Source: Puccinia triticina
Lineage: Eukaryota; Basidiomycota; Pucciniomycetes; Pucciniales; Pucciniaceae
DNA: 64,000 nt
Direction: 5' to 3'
Assembly: GCF_026914185.1 (NCBI RefSeq)
Contig: NC_070564.1
Location: 7,651,773-7,715,772 of the forward strand
The notes below the pieces were generated by a model. The model saw only the letters and a list, made by a program, of their open reading frames with translations, had not been told where the DNA came from and made no database searches. Position numbers and translations under genes: made by a program. Below are positions 9,889 through 22,438 of this stretch, piece after piece; position 1 is the stretch's first letter; each line of letters starts with the position of its first letter.

Positions 9889-12537
9889 TCAAATTGACCA
9901 GACCTTGATTGTATTATCTTTTGAACCGGTGACCATATATCGATCAAAGTAGCGAAGGCGCTCGACGGTATCCGTATGGCCATTGAGACTGAGACTCGAT
10001 CGTTGCAAAGTCGTCCGATTATAGACCTGTTTGAATATAAGAAAATGAGACAGTCAGACCAGTAGACGCTTCAGCTGAGTTGAAGAGGCAGCTTCGACTT
10101 ACATTGATTGTCGCATCACCAGCTGCACACATAATTTTTCGGCTATCAAACTGCAGAGCAGTGATCGGATGGCTATACTTAATCGTCTCGCTCACTACCC
10201 CCGTTCGAAGATCCCAAATCTACAGGACAAAACAATTAGCTTGGGCTTTTTTTTTTTTGGAGGGGGGGGGGGGGGGGGGGGGGGAATCCATCGCGTTCGT
10301 ACCTTGATGGACTTGTCTGTGCTCCCGCTGACCAGATGGATTTCGTCGAATTGTAAGCAAGTAATCGGACCAGTGTGACCAACCAATGTGCGGTGGGCTT
10401 GGCCAGTTCGCACTGCAATATCGGAACAACTGAACTTCAGAACCCGAAGAGATGACAACGTGAAAAATTCAACGTACTGTCCCACATCCGTACACATCCA
10501 TCACCACTGCCACTAGCCAAGGCATATCCCCAGAACTGAATTCCACCAATGTAGTCCTCATGCGTAAGCGACAGTTCATCGAGCTGATTCATGGTATCTA
10601 GCAGTCGAGGCTCTTCGACCGATTCGCCGTCGGGCCGATAGTTACTCAATAGAGTTGGTCGACGCGATCTATCACTCCAACTACTGGCAGAGGGTGAATA
10701 GTTGCTAGGACCAAACTCGAAATCACTGATGGTCGAGCTAGGATTTCTAAACTGACGCCTGGCAGATAGCTTGGTCGTGGGAAGGGGTGGGTTTTGCATA
10801 GCCCAGAGGATATCCATCGTCATCACCGCTTGGCCAGTATTAAGATCCCATTGTCTGATGGTTTTATCGGATGAGCCGGTGACCTAAAATCACAGAAGAA
10901 GACCATCCTTAAGAACAATTCAGTTGGAATCACATGGTATATGGCAGTCTGAACACCGCGTGCAAGGAAAAATAGTAAAGAAGAAACATGAGACTGACGA
11001 GACATGCATCATCAAAATACAGAGCAGTGACCGAGCGACTGTGACCCTCTAATTTCGTCACGCATGGGTCAAGTTTTGAGGCATCTTGGTTGGGAAGATG
11101 ACTGTTATCAGTCGGACTGACACCAGCTGTCTCATTTGATACGATCTGTTCACCCTCAGTCAAGCTTCCTTCCAGATTGTAATCCATGTCGAGTGCTCGA
11201 TCAAGGTTCCACACCCGGATCTGTCCGTCAGCACCCCCGGTGATGCATGTCATATCCTCGACCTGTAAGCACTTGACCATCCCATTATGGCCCTTCAAAG
11301 TTCGAATTGATTCTCCAGTGGCAAGATCCCAAAGTTGGAGTGATTCGTCGAGGGATGAGCTAACGAGATGACCGTATGGAGTGGAGAAGTCGAGTGCGAG
11401 GATGGCTTGAGTGTGACCTCTGAGGGTCATAAATGAGACATTCTTGGGCAGCTCGTCGTGTTCGGAGGGTAAGAAGGCCGGGCCGCGGCGTCTTCGGGAG
11501 TTAGTTGATGAGATCCTTGGTTCTCGGCCTGTAGGTTGGGCCAGTTCGTGGTTGAGCAGCGGCAAGCTTTCCTGTATTTCGACCAGTCGATCGCTAACAC
11601 CCTCGTATTCGTCGATCAGTTCTAGTTCCTCTTCTTTTAAGGCCAGCATGGATCTCTCAAAATCTTCTTTGAGTTGATTTAGCTTGAGTATCTTGAGGTC
11701 GATCTCGTTCAAGTCCTTGGAGATCAGTTCTTTACGAATCTGCAAGTTTTCGCGATCTTGGACGATCTCGGCCAGTTCCAACTTCAGTTCTGGTATCATC
11801 TCTTTGATCCCCTGTAGATTCTGAGCATCTGGTTTGGATAATGGTTGCGTTTTAGAGAGGCCGATCATGGCATGGTCCGTCTTTCGCCGTCGCGTCGGTC
11901 TCTTGGTCGGGTTTGGATTACGATCGGCATAGCCGGTTGAAGATTTTCTGCGATGACTGGCAGTATTTTCGTGTTGGATCAGTCCTCTCTCGGCATCCAG
12001 TTTGTCCTTGAGACGAAGTGAGATTGGGTGTGGGTGATCGGCTCGATCGAGTCCGAGTAGTTTGTGGCCGATTTCGGCTCTTCTCCGACGTCTGTTGAGT
12101 TTTGATTCGACAGATGAGGGGAGGGTTGCCTGGAATCCATCGATGAGGGATATATCTGATGATGGAGCGGGCGATGATGGTGATGATGAGGATGGATGCG
12201 CGTGAGGAGGGGGAAGGTCGAGTGCGAGGAGCTGGTTGATTTGATTGGGATCGGTGATCAGCAGGTCGCTAAGCTGGAGGCCCGAGCGGCCGCCGAGTGA
12301 TGGAGGCAGGAGTAGACGGAGTACCTTGACGAGATCGATTGGCGGTGGCGGCTTGATGCTGGATGATGATGGTTGGTTGAGCAGCGAGGAAGTGAAGGGA
12401 TGGTTTGAGCTTAGGATCCGATGGGACATCAGCTGGGGTGCGAGTGAGGTGAGCAACTGACGAGGTGCTGAGACGATCGAGCCGGGTGAGTATCGGCTGT
12501 GTTGGTGGTGGCGGTGGTGGGTTGAGGAGGAAGACAT
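9889..12537 (-). CDS. MDV1: Mitochondrial division protein 1 (WD40, Fis1-Dnm1 adaptor)
   Basis: Five exons on the minus strand: 12537-10999, 10883-10478, 10412-10303, 10219-10103, 10026-9889, giving 769 residues. The introns are 115, 65, 83 and 76 nt with GT-AG ends; each junction restores a WD40 strand. The start ATG at 12537 is preferred over an upstream in-frame ATG because the latter would translate the AAAAAT repeat as FYFYFY. Layout: Ser/His/Pro-rich N-terminus, a long charged coiled coil at about residues 250-337, then WD40 repeats from about 367 to the end (GH...WD signatures, e.g. LRGHTQ, LKGHNG, LEGHSR, LVGHTG). Order and length match fungal Mdv1/Caf4, which links the outer-membrane protein Fis1 to the dynamin Dnm1 during mitochondrial fission. 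No stop or frameshift was seen. It is divergently paired with IPMK. Confidence 0.9.
10261..10284. repeat. Poly-G run in MDV1 intron 3
   Basis: An A followed by 23 uninterrupted Gs (poly-C on the coding strand), next to an 11-T run, inside the 83-nt third intron. The coding-strand order is donor, C tract, A tract, then acceptor. A homopolymer of this length is likely unstable and prone to assembly error. Confidence 0.9.
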
Positions 12538-12718
12538 GGTGGTCGAGAGCAGGAGTTTTGCTGGGAATGAAGCGGACTGGAGATAAGAATAAAAATAAAA
12601 ATAAAAATAAAAATAAAAATAAAAATAAAAATAAAAATAAAAATAAAACAAAACAAAACTACGATAAAACGGGATTAAAACTGTTCAAAAATACACGGGG
12701 TATCCAAAACAAACCAAG
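12538..12718. promoter_or_regulatory. Shared bidirectional promoter with AAAAAT hexamer repeat
   Basis: 181 bp between the divergent start codons of MDV1 (minus) and IPMK (plus). About ten copies of a 6-bp AAAAAT unit occupy 12588-12648, followed by AAACAAAAC. The A/T-rich simple repeat is the only conspicuous element and probably forms the nucleosome-poor core of a shared promoter (inference). Confidence 0.6.
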
Positions 12719-13825
12719 ATGGCAACCATCAGCCAAGTTCTTCAGGCCGGCGGACATCAGGATCAAGTTGCGATCGACTCAAACCAGCCAAGCAGGATAA
12801 TCAAGAAGACCAAGAAGAGCGAGTTGGAGTTCTATCGGTCGCTGGCCAACCAACTCGAACGCCCACCTTCCCAGCAGAACGCATGGTCCGACTGGAGACC
12901 CCAGTTCTTCGGCTCATCAAATCATCAAACAGTTCAGTATTCAACATCATCATCTGCAGCAATTCACATCCAGTGCTGAAAATCCATTATCTGGACGAAC
13001 ATCTTTGATCAGGACGAACAGGTATCCATCGTCCTCGAAAACTTAACATACAAATGGTCGACTGCGAAGACCGAGCAGGGTGAAGAGCAGGATCAATTAT
13101 TCAATCATCCAAACGTGATCGATATCAAATTAGGACAGAGACTATACGATGATCAGGCTACCCCAGAAAAACAGGAACGGATGCACAGGGCCGCACTCGA
13201 GACCACCTCGGCCAAACTGGGGATCCGGTTGACGGGCGCTCAGGTAATCAACCAGAAAGAACCGATAGGCTGCAATTTACTGATTTCAACTCTTCTCCCT
13301 CCTCGTTTTGACCAAAAAACAAACAAACAAAAGATCTGGAATAACCTCAAAGGTGAATATTCAAGTATCCCAAAATCATTTGGCAAGTCGATCAAACCAG
13401 ACGGATCAGATCTTCAAATCAACTTCAACAGTCTCTTTCCGGTCTCAGATTCAAAGCCAGCACACGAGCTCGAGCTCGATCGATTAACATATTCAGCCGA
13501 AGGTCTACCATCTGAGATACTCAAACAAGTCATCGATCGATCCATTATACCAAAGATCCAAAAGATTCTCGACTATCTCTCATCCTTCAACTGGCGTATC
13601 TATGGTGCTAGCATATTGATCGTCTTCGAAGCTGATCTCAGCACTCTCAACACTCTTCTCTCCTCACCTGATCACAACCGAATCATCCAGGACATTGCTT
13701 CGGTCAAAGTCATCGATTTTGCACATGTCCAACTGGCCGATAGTCCGGATCCAGGCCTATTAAAAGGCTTCCAATCCACACTTGACCTCTTCCACCAACT
13801 TTCTGCAGAACTTGCTTTGATTTGA
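12719..13825 (+). CDS. Inositol polyphosphate multikinase (Arg82/Ipk2-like)
   Basis: Family marks: the inositol-phosphate-binding motif as PNVIDIKLG near 13110, followed by QRLYDDQATPEKQERM and LETTSAKLGIRLTGAQ, and a C-terminal DFAHVQL near 13720. The usual SSLL strand appears as GASILIVFE. Such kinases phosphorylate IP3/IP4 to IP5 in the nucleus and cytosol. A start at 12719 gives an N-terminus ending in FFG, as in the family. A 90-nt intron 13244-13333 (CAG|GTAATC...CAAAAG) is in frame without a stop. A TGA at 12977-12979 lies in the conserved frame, so another intron must remove it; the frame-preserving candidate starts at 12935 (weak donor GTTCAG) and ends at the AG at 13013 or 13022, just before VSIVLENL. 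That junction is uncertain. Otherwise it looks intact and compact, typical for fungal Ipk2. Confidence 0.82.
13244..13333 (+). other. In-frame 90-nt intron of the IPMK gene
   Basis: Donor GTAATC, branch-like ACTGATT near 13289, acceptor CAAAAG. The length is a multiple of three and the intron has no stop in the gene frame, so retention would add 30 residues rather than end translation. It falls just after the conserved TGAQ strand. Confidence 0.7.
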
Positions 13826-14215
13826 CTCGCACCGCCACCCCGTGATCTTACTGAGCAGAGAGATTATATTACTATTTGGATGACTGGAGCTGCTCCACCT
13901 CTACACCATTATATCCGTGGGATGGGTTTACACGATCTGTATGTTTCTTTCAATCTTACTCCTTTCCAGCGGAATTATCTGTCCAGAATATGTTCCGGAT
14001 GTTTTGCCAAATATACAAGAAGTATAGACCTACAACAAGCTGAACCTTACATCCGTTCAACACAAAAAATACACATGTAATTCAAACATCAAGTTGGGCT
14101 TTTGTTGTGGAGGGTTATCAAACCTCAGCACTGCAAAAGGGGTTGCATCGGTTGCAACCCCCCGCGGTGAGGTTGACCGGGGGTAACCAATATACAGTCA
14201 TATCAAAAAAGCTTG
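13826..14215. other. IPMK 3' flank
   Basis: No further gene seen. AT-rich sequence with short frames, probably the 3' UTR and intergenic DNA up to the TTG duplication that starts the next element. Confidence 0.4.
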
Positions 14216-15677
14216 GGCCCCGTCTGGCACCAATATAATCAGCGACAGATTTCACAAATATTTCATGATTATATCGGTAAAATGCCGATGGCGTTTGGCA
14301 AACCCATATATCCAAAATATGAAATAATTACAAATTACAGTTCCTACATGCCGATATATCGGCAGCTAAATCAGACCCACCCCTTGCAACTCCCAACCTC
14401 ATCGAGTGGATACAACACTCCACTACACCCCGGACGCAAATCTTCAAAGGAGCGCCGAATTGACTCCGGAGATCCTTCGAAGTTCCCGCCTGCAAGGCGG
14501 GGACGTCTTGGTCGGGTCAAACCGGCCTTTTGAAGGGACTCCGAAGTGGGATCCCGGAGTCCTTCGAATCCATTTCGGAGTTTCTCCAAGGTGGATATTC
14601 ACTTCGAGTTGTGCCCGAAGTGCACTTTGGAGAGCATCCGACACATAGTCGGAAAATCTCCCAAGTAACCTCAAATTACATTCAAAGTCAACGACTTCGA
14701 ATGTTTTTTGATTGAGGACTTGCACTCGGACCTTCTGGGCCCGCTTGCTTTCTCAAATGCTCCTCAGCCCGGCTGACCCCCGCGCAGTGGAGACCCATCC
14801 AGACCAGCTCATGTTACCAGTTGTTACTCGGATTGGTACAATATCCATATTTTTTGCATTTAATCTATTTAAGCAATAATAATAAAAAACACTTTACAAA
14901 GTATGCTGGGGAAGCTTTAATATAATAAATGAATCATGTATCTGGTAGTGTAGACTAGGGAGAGAGGAGGGGGGAAGAGAAGAGAGAAAGGATGTGAGAG
15001 ATCAAGATAGAGGGAGCTGATAATGATTTACTGTTTGGATCTCGGGCCCAGGCCTCAATCAAGCTGATTCGGAACAGCAGCTCTGAAGCCAAGCTGCAAA
15101 ACCAGAAACTGCTCTGAGTATCTACGCACATATTGCTCAGACTATCATTAGGGCAAGAGTTGGGAGCTTCTTGCCTGATGAGCAGACTCAGATGATCAGT
15201 TAGGGTCCACTATTGGACTTTGGACAAACTTGTAGGAAGAGTTGAACTTACCCTGGAACTCACAGTCCCAGCGGGCACGGCCAATCAGGAATGTGATTTG
15301 AGAGGGAGGAGATGGTGGGAGGAGCATCTTCAGCAAGGAACGGGTGGGAAAGAGGTGTTGGGAGTCTGTTACAATTGAAGTCGGAAGAAAAAGGCAGCTG
15401 CTGCGTACTGCGGCCCACTGCAATATACATTGCAAAATGTTGGGACCAGCAAGCTCAATGGGTCAGCTTTGATTGATTTTCAAAAATCATTCAAATGTCC
15501 TTGGGTGGGGAACCCTGAGGATGGCACTTGAATATCCTCCAAATGCCCTTTGAAATACATTTGGCGGAGCTGGTTTCTCCACCAAAGGCCTTTTGAACGG
15601 CAATCGGAGCTGAACTCCAAAGAGATGATCGGGTGAAACCCGCTGGTTGGGCGGGATTTTTTTTGGATAAATTCATA

Positions 15678-15740
15678 CTTTCAAAAGTCATCCAAAGTTT
15701 TTCCCAAAAATTGGGAAAATCTTTGGATGACTTTTGAAAG
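15678..15740. repeat. Near-perfect 30-bp-stem hairpin
   Basis: CTTTCAAAAGTCATCCAAAG plus ten bases, a 3-nt loop, then the complement, with one mismatch in 30 pairs. It is far longer than typical terminator stems, and lies inside the 14216-16436 element. Confidence 0.9.
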
Positions 15741-15837
15741 CTACTTGAGCAAGGGAACTTCAATGGTTTTTTGAATGTAACCGCTCCCTTCGAAGGTCAC
15801 CCAAAGGAAAACTTTAAAAGTGTGTCTGGGGTGTAGC

Positions 15838-16270
15838 TCGATGTATCCACTCGATGACCAACAGTTGGTCATTGAGTGGACTTATATATCCACTTGATGG
15901 CCCGGTTGGTCATCAAGTGGATGCAACACTTCACTTGCTTGATGACCAACCGGGTCATCAAATGGATTTATCCACTCAATAGCCCGGTTGGTCATCAAGT
16001 GGATAAATACTCCACTTGATGGCCCGGTTGGTCATCAAGTGGAGTAGGTATCCACTCAGTGACCCGGTTGGTTGTTGAGTGGAACATACTCCACTGAATG
16101 ACTGACCGGGCCATCAAGTGGATATAAGTCCACTCAATGACCGTCCTGTTCATTGGGTGGACTGAAATACATCCACTCCATGGCCAACTGGGTCATCGAT
16201 TGGGTGAGGTGGGTCATAGGCTATAGCCACTCAATGACCGGGTGGGTGGTCATCGAGTGGAGGGCGAGTT
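15838..16270. repeat. Palindromic minisatellite, CCACTTGATGACC / GGTCATCAAGTGG type
   Basis: About a dozen units, each with an arm CCACTTGATG(A/G)CC(C/A), a GGTT centre and the complementary arm, spaced by short linkers. Each unit can form a hairpin. Some units swap TTGATG for TCAATG in both arms. Confidence 0.8.
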
Positions 16271-16439
16271 TGTCCATTCGCTTTCTTGGTTGATCAAGAG
16301 GTGGGTGGTTGGCTGGCTGGGTTTATTTTGATGTACTGAAAAACGCCAGCAATATGTTGAATTACATTTTATTTTGGGTGAAATATTCAAAATGTCACAG
16401 ATTATTTCACCAATTATATCGGCGCCAAACAGGGCCTTG

Positions 16440-16837
16440 GCTTCTTTGGAAGGAATTTCTGCTGCAAATTCCTAACAATAAGGTTTGACAGATGGATATT
16501 CATCCCCGTGTGTTCAGTTGCTTGGAGGATCCTACACAGCAGGTCAAACCCAACACCCCAGGGGCGGCTTCTAGGGCGTCGCCGGGACCCTGCAGGCAAC
16601 ACCCTCAGGGCGCTTTTGTAACTTGCTGCCCCCAAGGCGCACTGATGGGGCACAAAGGGGGAGAGTCTGATGGTCCGCCCATGATGCGTTTCTCACATTG
16701 AGGGCCGCCACTGTGACACCTCCCAGAGCCAGTTCCCCTGGGTCAAGAGGGGGCCCCAAGGCCAGCCAAGCCAAAAGTATGGCTCCTGTTGAGCTTAACA
16801 AAGCCTCTCCGAGGAGGCGCGAAGCGTCTACAAAGGA
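16440..16837. other. Gene-free stretch between TIR element and gypsy LTR
   Basis: No gene recognised; short overlapping frames only. It ends with AAGGA (16833-16837), the target duplication of the gypsy element. Confidence 0.4.
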
Positions 16838-17022
16838 TGTTATGAGCCGTAGCGCGGGCTCCGCAGCGCAGACTCACATGTACATAGACTACACGTAAAT
16901 GTCACGGACCATACTCAAGGTTCGAGAGGCTGGAGATCCAAGCCTCTTCCTCATCCTGCAATCTACCATCTTGGATCCAGAACCCAGACCCCATCTTCCT
17001 CTCCACAGAACAGACCTTAACA
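16838..17022 (+). repeat. Gypsy 5' LTR
   Basis: 185 bp, TG...CA. Nearly identical to 33467-33651. Confidence 0.92.
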
Positions 17023-17531
17023 TATTGCAGGATCTACTTAACGGAGACGAAGACCAAGAGCCCAACAGACCAACAAGAACCAGATCACTCCGACTCCAAA
17101 ACCTTGAACATCCTGACTCCGAAACCTTGAATATCCCGCAATGCACTCCTAGAAACCTTGAATATCCCGCTCCGACATCACACAGCAATACAATGGATGC
17201 CTCCGAAGCCGCCAAACTCCGACAACAACTGGCGGACATTGCTAAGAAGGCCAACAACGAGGAGGAAAAAGGCTGCCAGGCCGAGACCAAGTTGGAGGAC
17301 GCACTCCGCACTCCAAATCCACCCCCTCCCCCAACCGCAACCAAGACCCCCAAGATCGCTCAACCCAACAAGTTCAATGGAGAACACGGAGCGGTGGCGG
17401 AGACGTTTGCCCGCCAGGTTGGCATCTATATGACTGTGAACAAGCACTTGTTCCCGACCAACACAACACAAATCCTTTTTGTGTCCTTGTACATGACCGG
17501 ACCCGTGGGCGTGTGGGCAGCCCCGTTCCTT

Positions 17532-18381
17532 TGTCAGAATACAGAGGTTGAAACTCTAAGCGCCAAAAGGCGCAGGGGAGAAACTGACTTTGATGCAACG
17601 CATTGTAAGTTTCAAGTTTCATCCCTCCAAACCCAAGCCATTGTTGCTAACCTCGTCGTCTCACCATCTCTACAACAGATGAGACGAGCGACAACTCCCC
17701 AAGGGTGCGTGGTACAGAAAGAAAACCTAGCAACATCAGGGCAGCTCCGAGTTCCAATTCTTTGATCTTGTGAGTACTTAAGAGACAGCTTTTGAGCAAG
17801 AGCCGGAGCATCAGACTAACAATCATCCGCTCTCAAAGTACACTGTCTCATAGATTATCAATCAGCCCCAATAACCTGGCATCTCGAATAAGTCTCTTGA
17901 CCAACGAGTAAGCACAGAGATCTTTGCTCCTACCGGAAGCAGTGATGCACTTAGCTAACATAGATGTTGTCCCATAGCAGCCTTAACAGGAATAGCCAAC
18001 TGCGTCACTAAGGAATTCAACACTGTTGATACAAGTGTGCGGAACACAAGAGGTACACAATCCCTTGTAGCAAACTAGAAAGCAGGAGCACAAAACTAAC
18101 GCAATGCAAATGTCTCCGTAGTAATCTATTTCTTAGCGTTCACAGCCAATCACTTCTATCTTGTTCTCTCTCTCTTGACTTCGTGTCCAAGCTTTCTCTA
18201 TCATCTCCTTTTTTTTTATCTCATAACTCAGAAGCACGGCCATTTCGCCTGCTCTTAGGTGAATACTCATTTCACTTCTTAAATCAACACTCGTCAAAAG
18301 ACAAAAACAGATTCTATGTAATTACTTGCTTAAACAATTGTTCTGACATCGAAATCAATCTTAGTTGTCTGCAATCTTACA
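17532..18381 (+). repeat. Copia-1 5' LTR
   Basis: 850 bp, TGTCAG...TTACA, equal in length to 22917-23766. Confidence 0.93.
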
Positions 18382-21300
18382 GATTTAAAGTCTTGAACGC
18401 TCAAAGCAACCTCATCAGCCACCCAGCAACTAGGAGCAGGAACAAATAATGCCGACTGCCACTCGACAAGGTTCACTCCCACCAATCAGCATGCCAACTC
18501 CTGGAACAGCAGTCACCGCCGCCAAAAAGGAGGAAAAGGAAATAATCGTAATTCCGACGTTCAATGGGAGCAACTATGCGAATTGGCAGAACTCGATGAG
18601 CGCATACTTAGAGTTCAAAAAGCTATGGCCTGTTGTCAAGAAAGACACCAAAGAATCGACGGACAAGCGCATCAAACAACAGAAGCTCGAGGCCTGGCTA
18701 ATCCTTAACTCAAAGATAGTTCCGGAAATCCTCACAAGCTTAAGCAGTACCTGCGGTCGGGATCCACACAAAATATGGAAGAGACTAAAGAACAACTATG
18801 CTACCGCTACCATATATGGGATCTATTGAGTCTGGTCGCAATATCTCCGGATCTTGTACAATGATGATTTACTCAACTACATCATCAAAGTCAAAGCAGC
18901 CCTTGCCGAGATCAGCACAATTGGTCTGAGCGTCATGAATGAGCTTATAAGTGTCAGCATCATTGAAACCATCACAGAAAAACGACCAATAGTAATGGAA
19001 AGAATCCTAGGTGATATGGAGACGCTTGCCAATCCATTTCTGCTCTTGGACAAACTTCGCCTCATTGCCAACCATGAACAAGTCACCAGGTTAAAAACCA
19101 TCACTGCGGCGCCATCCAACAACCCAGGTGGTAATCCACATTCAGGAACCGCACTCGCTACCACCGCTGGCAGAAAGCGCCAATACGTACCCTGCAAGAA
19201 CGGAAAGCACAACCCTGACGCGTATCATGAAGAGCACCAGTGCTGGACGCTGCACCCCGAGCTAAGACCAGCAAAGAAACAGCGCGCTACCAATCTCGCC
19301 ACGACCACTGGAGGACCATCTGATCACGTTGGTACAACTCAAAGCTATGCCTACCAAACTTCGTCACAACAGGTCAAAAAGAACGCTGTCATTCTTGACT
19401 CCGGTGCAAGTCAACACATGTTCAATTCACTCAAGTACTTCACCGACACAGTTGAGACAAACATATTCATTGTGACTGGATTGGGCAAGGAAACATCAGA
19501 AATGGTAGCAACTCGTCAAGGAACGGCTAGGCTAGAGTTTGACAACAGCCCGACCATAATCCTTTGAAATGCGCTTTTTGTTCCCAACCTCTCCACGAAC
19601 CTTGTGTCTTTTGCGCAGCTGATCAAGGAAAAAGCTGAAATAACGAACCTCAACGGGCACATGACAGTAAAGCTAAATGGCAACCACAGCTTAAGAATCA
19701 ACACCGAGCAGAACCTCTTTCTAATTGAAGGAGTGCGGCAAATTGAGGAAATTTCTCTGAACACCACAACAGCGGCGCCGCACAACTCGCTCATGACGTG
19801 GCTCAATTGACTTGGACATGCTAGCGCAGCACGAATCAAGGCGGTACTCGGCAAACAGGATCTATCCAGAGAAACAGTCGCCTGTCCTGCCTGCATGCAA
19901 GGAAAAATGGCCAAGCTGCCATTCAACGGACACTTCACCGCAACTGAATCGTTGCTCGAAGTCATTCATGGCGACATTGTCGGACCCATTTGGCCAGCCA
20001 CAAACAGTGGATTCAGATACTTTCTCACGATTGTGGATCAGCATACCGGATTCATTCACATCAGCCTCTTGAAAGAAAAATCTGATGCCTCTGCGTCCAT
20101 CCTGGACTTCAAGACAAAGTTTGAAAAACAAACCGGCAACTCAATCAAGAAGATTGTCACCGATGAAGGCGGTGAATTCTGCAACAAGGCACTAGGCGAG
20201 GTTCTCATGCAAGAAGGCATACAGCACAATGTGTCACCTCCTTACACGCCGCAGCACAATGGAATTGCGGAACGGGCAAATAGAACGGTGATCAAAATGA
20301 CAAGATGTATTCTTCTCAAATCCAACCTCGCTGCGGAATGGTGGGGAGAGGGGGTAATGACCGCTGCATCAATAACCAACTGCCTTCCTTCTCTTTCCAA
20401 ATCGCGCACTCCTCCCATCACCCTCCTGCTCAAAATCAATCCAAACATGGATTTCTTCAAACCCTTTGGATGCAGGGCCTGGGCTCTGAAAGATAAGGTG
20501 AAACGCGATCAGAAATTTGATGCAATTGCTTGGGAAGGAACTCTGATTGGATACACCAACAATTTCTCGGCTTACCGCATTCTGCGCCATGAAGACAAAG
20601 CAATCATTGTGACTCGACAGGTTTGCTTCAATGAAACCGTGTTTCCGGTCTGTCCAGCAATCAACAAAAGTCTGAACAATGCCTCAGACGTTGAATCCAC
20701 GATTCCTATCTTCAAGTCTGAGCCAATCCTTCCATTTGATGAAACCCTTGATCCAAATCAGGAAGAAGACTCCGCAATCAATGGCTTGGAAAAAGATTTT
20801 GACTCATCGCCAGTCAATACACACCCTTTCAGTCCAGAAACCGGCAAACACTGGGTCTATGTCAAAGAATTCGAGCCACCCAGCAAAATTGTCAGCAATA
20901 TCTCCGAGGATAACATCATCACTGAAAAGCAAGCGAGAAAACCCGTATGCTACATCGCAATTTCAACTGATCCCAAGTCTCACTATCATGCGATGAAGAG
21001 TCACGATTCGCAACATTGGATAGAAGCAGAACTTAAGGAAATAAACAACATGAAGAAACATGAAGTTTGGATCAAACGCAAGAGCCGGTCTTTGGATAAT
21101 CCCATCGCCTCAACTTGGGCCTACAGGAAGAAGCTTGGCCCCGACAACCAAGTGATTGAGTACAAAGCCAGGATTTGTGCTCAAGGATTTCGCCAAACAT
21201 TTGGCGTCAACTTTGAAATCAAATATGCACCCACTGGCAAGGCTGCATTGCTACAGCTCCTTCTCTTGTTTGCAGTCAACTGCGGTCTTGAAATACATCA

Positions 21301-22438
21301 ACTTGATGTTCGCAGTGCATTCCTCACCTGCCCGCTTGAAGACACCGTGACTCTACTTCCACCTCAAGGTTACAACTGCCCTACTGGAACGGTCTTTGAG
21401 CTTAGAAAGGCTATATATGGCCTCAAGCAAGCCTTGCTTGTATGGTACAAACGCCTCAGCCAATATCTTCAGAAAATTGGCTTCAGAATCTCAATATCCG
21501 ATCCATGTGTGTTCTATCGCTTATCCGCCCCTGCGACATGGCTCTACTGTCATGTAGATGACATTGTCATTATCAGTAGCAATCCATCCATCTTTAAAAC
21601 TGAGATGGAAAATGAGTTCGACATCAAGTATCTTGGAGCGGCGGCTTTCCTTCTTGGCATGAACATCGACAGATCCACCAATTACCTACACGTTCATCAG
21701 ACGCAATACATTGAAAGGAAACTGATTGAATTTGGACTTGAAACATCAACACCGGCGTCGTGCCCAATGAATCCCAAAACGCACCTCAAAGCTGCAACAG
21801 TTGCTGAAATCGATGAGCTCTCAAAGTTGAACGTGAACTATCGTGCCCTAATCAGTTCACTAAACTACTTAAGTGTTCTCACCCGGCCCGATATCTCCTA
21901 CGCTGTAAGCGTCCTCTCACAACATCTTGAAAAGCCTGGGATTCCACACTTTCTTGCAGCACAACAGGTGTTTCGTTATCTCAAGGGAACAAAACATGTG
22001 GGCCTTGTGTTCTCTAAGTCACCCAGCCTAGAGATTTGAGCGCATGTCGACTCTGACTGGGGCAACTGCCCTGACACCAGACGATCAGCCACTGGCTACG
22101 CGGTGTTGACTCGTTCTCAGCTCATTTCGTGGAAGGCGTGCCAACAGTCAACGGTTTCCCTCTCATCAACCAAAGCCGAATACAAAGCGCTCTCTGACCT
22201 CGGCAGGGAACTCGCTTGTTTGTCTAGTCTCATAAAAGAGATAAAACTTGACTACAATCCTCAACAAATCTTTGTTGGCGTCGATAATCAAGGAGCCATT
22301 GACTTGGCAAAAAGCAAAATCTCTCAGAACGGGTTCTGTACAAAGCATATGGACATCCGCTTGCACTTCGTCCGAGAACTGGTCACATCCAAGCTCATAA
22401 TTCTTCAATACATTCGCACTATCAACAACTTTGCCGAC

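Larger units (their letters stand above)
14216..16436. mobile_element. Non-autonomous Harbinger-like TIR element, 2.2 kb
   Basis: The left end GGCCCCGTCTGGCACC faces the right end GGCGCCAAACAGGGCC, with further paired blocks (ATTATATCGG, TGTGACA/ATATTTCA) inside. TTG flanks it (14213-14215, 16437-16439). Termini resemble the MITEs at 7467 and 9084. No transposase is present; the interior holds a CTTCGAA/CTCCGGAG palindrome-rich block (14440-14700), a 63-bp near-perfect hairpin and a palindromic minisatellite. Confidence 0.7.

Noticed and set aside
9889..12651. Upstream MDV1 start at 12651
   Set aside because: It would add a run of Phe-Tyr from the promoter hexamer repeat; the ATG at 12537 precedes a normal fungal N-terminus.
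12465..12800. Open frame with KNKNKN repeat
   Set aside because: It is the translation of the AAAAAT hexamer in the promoter, antisense to the MDV1 start.
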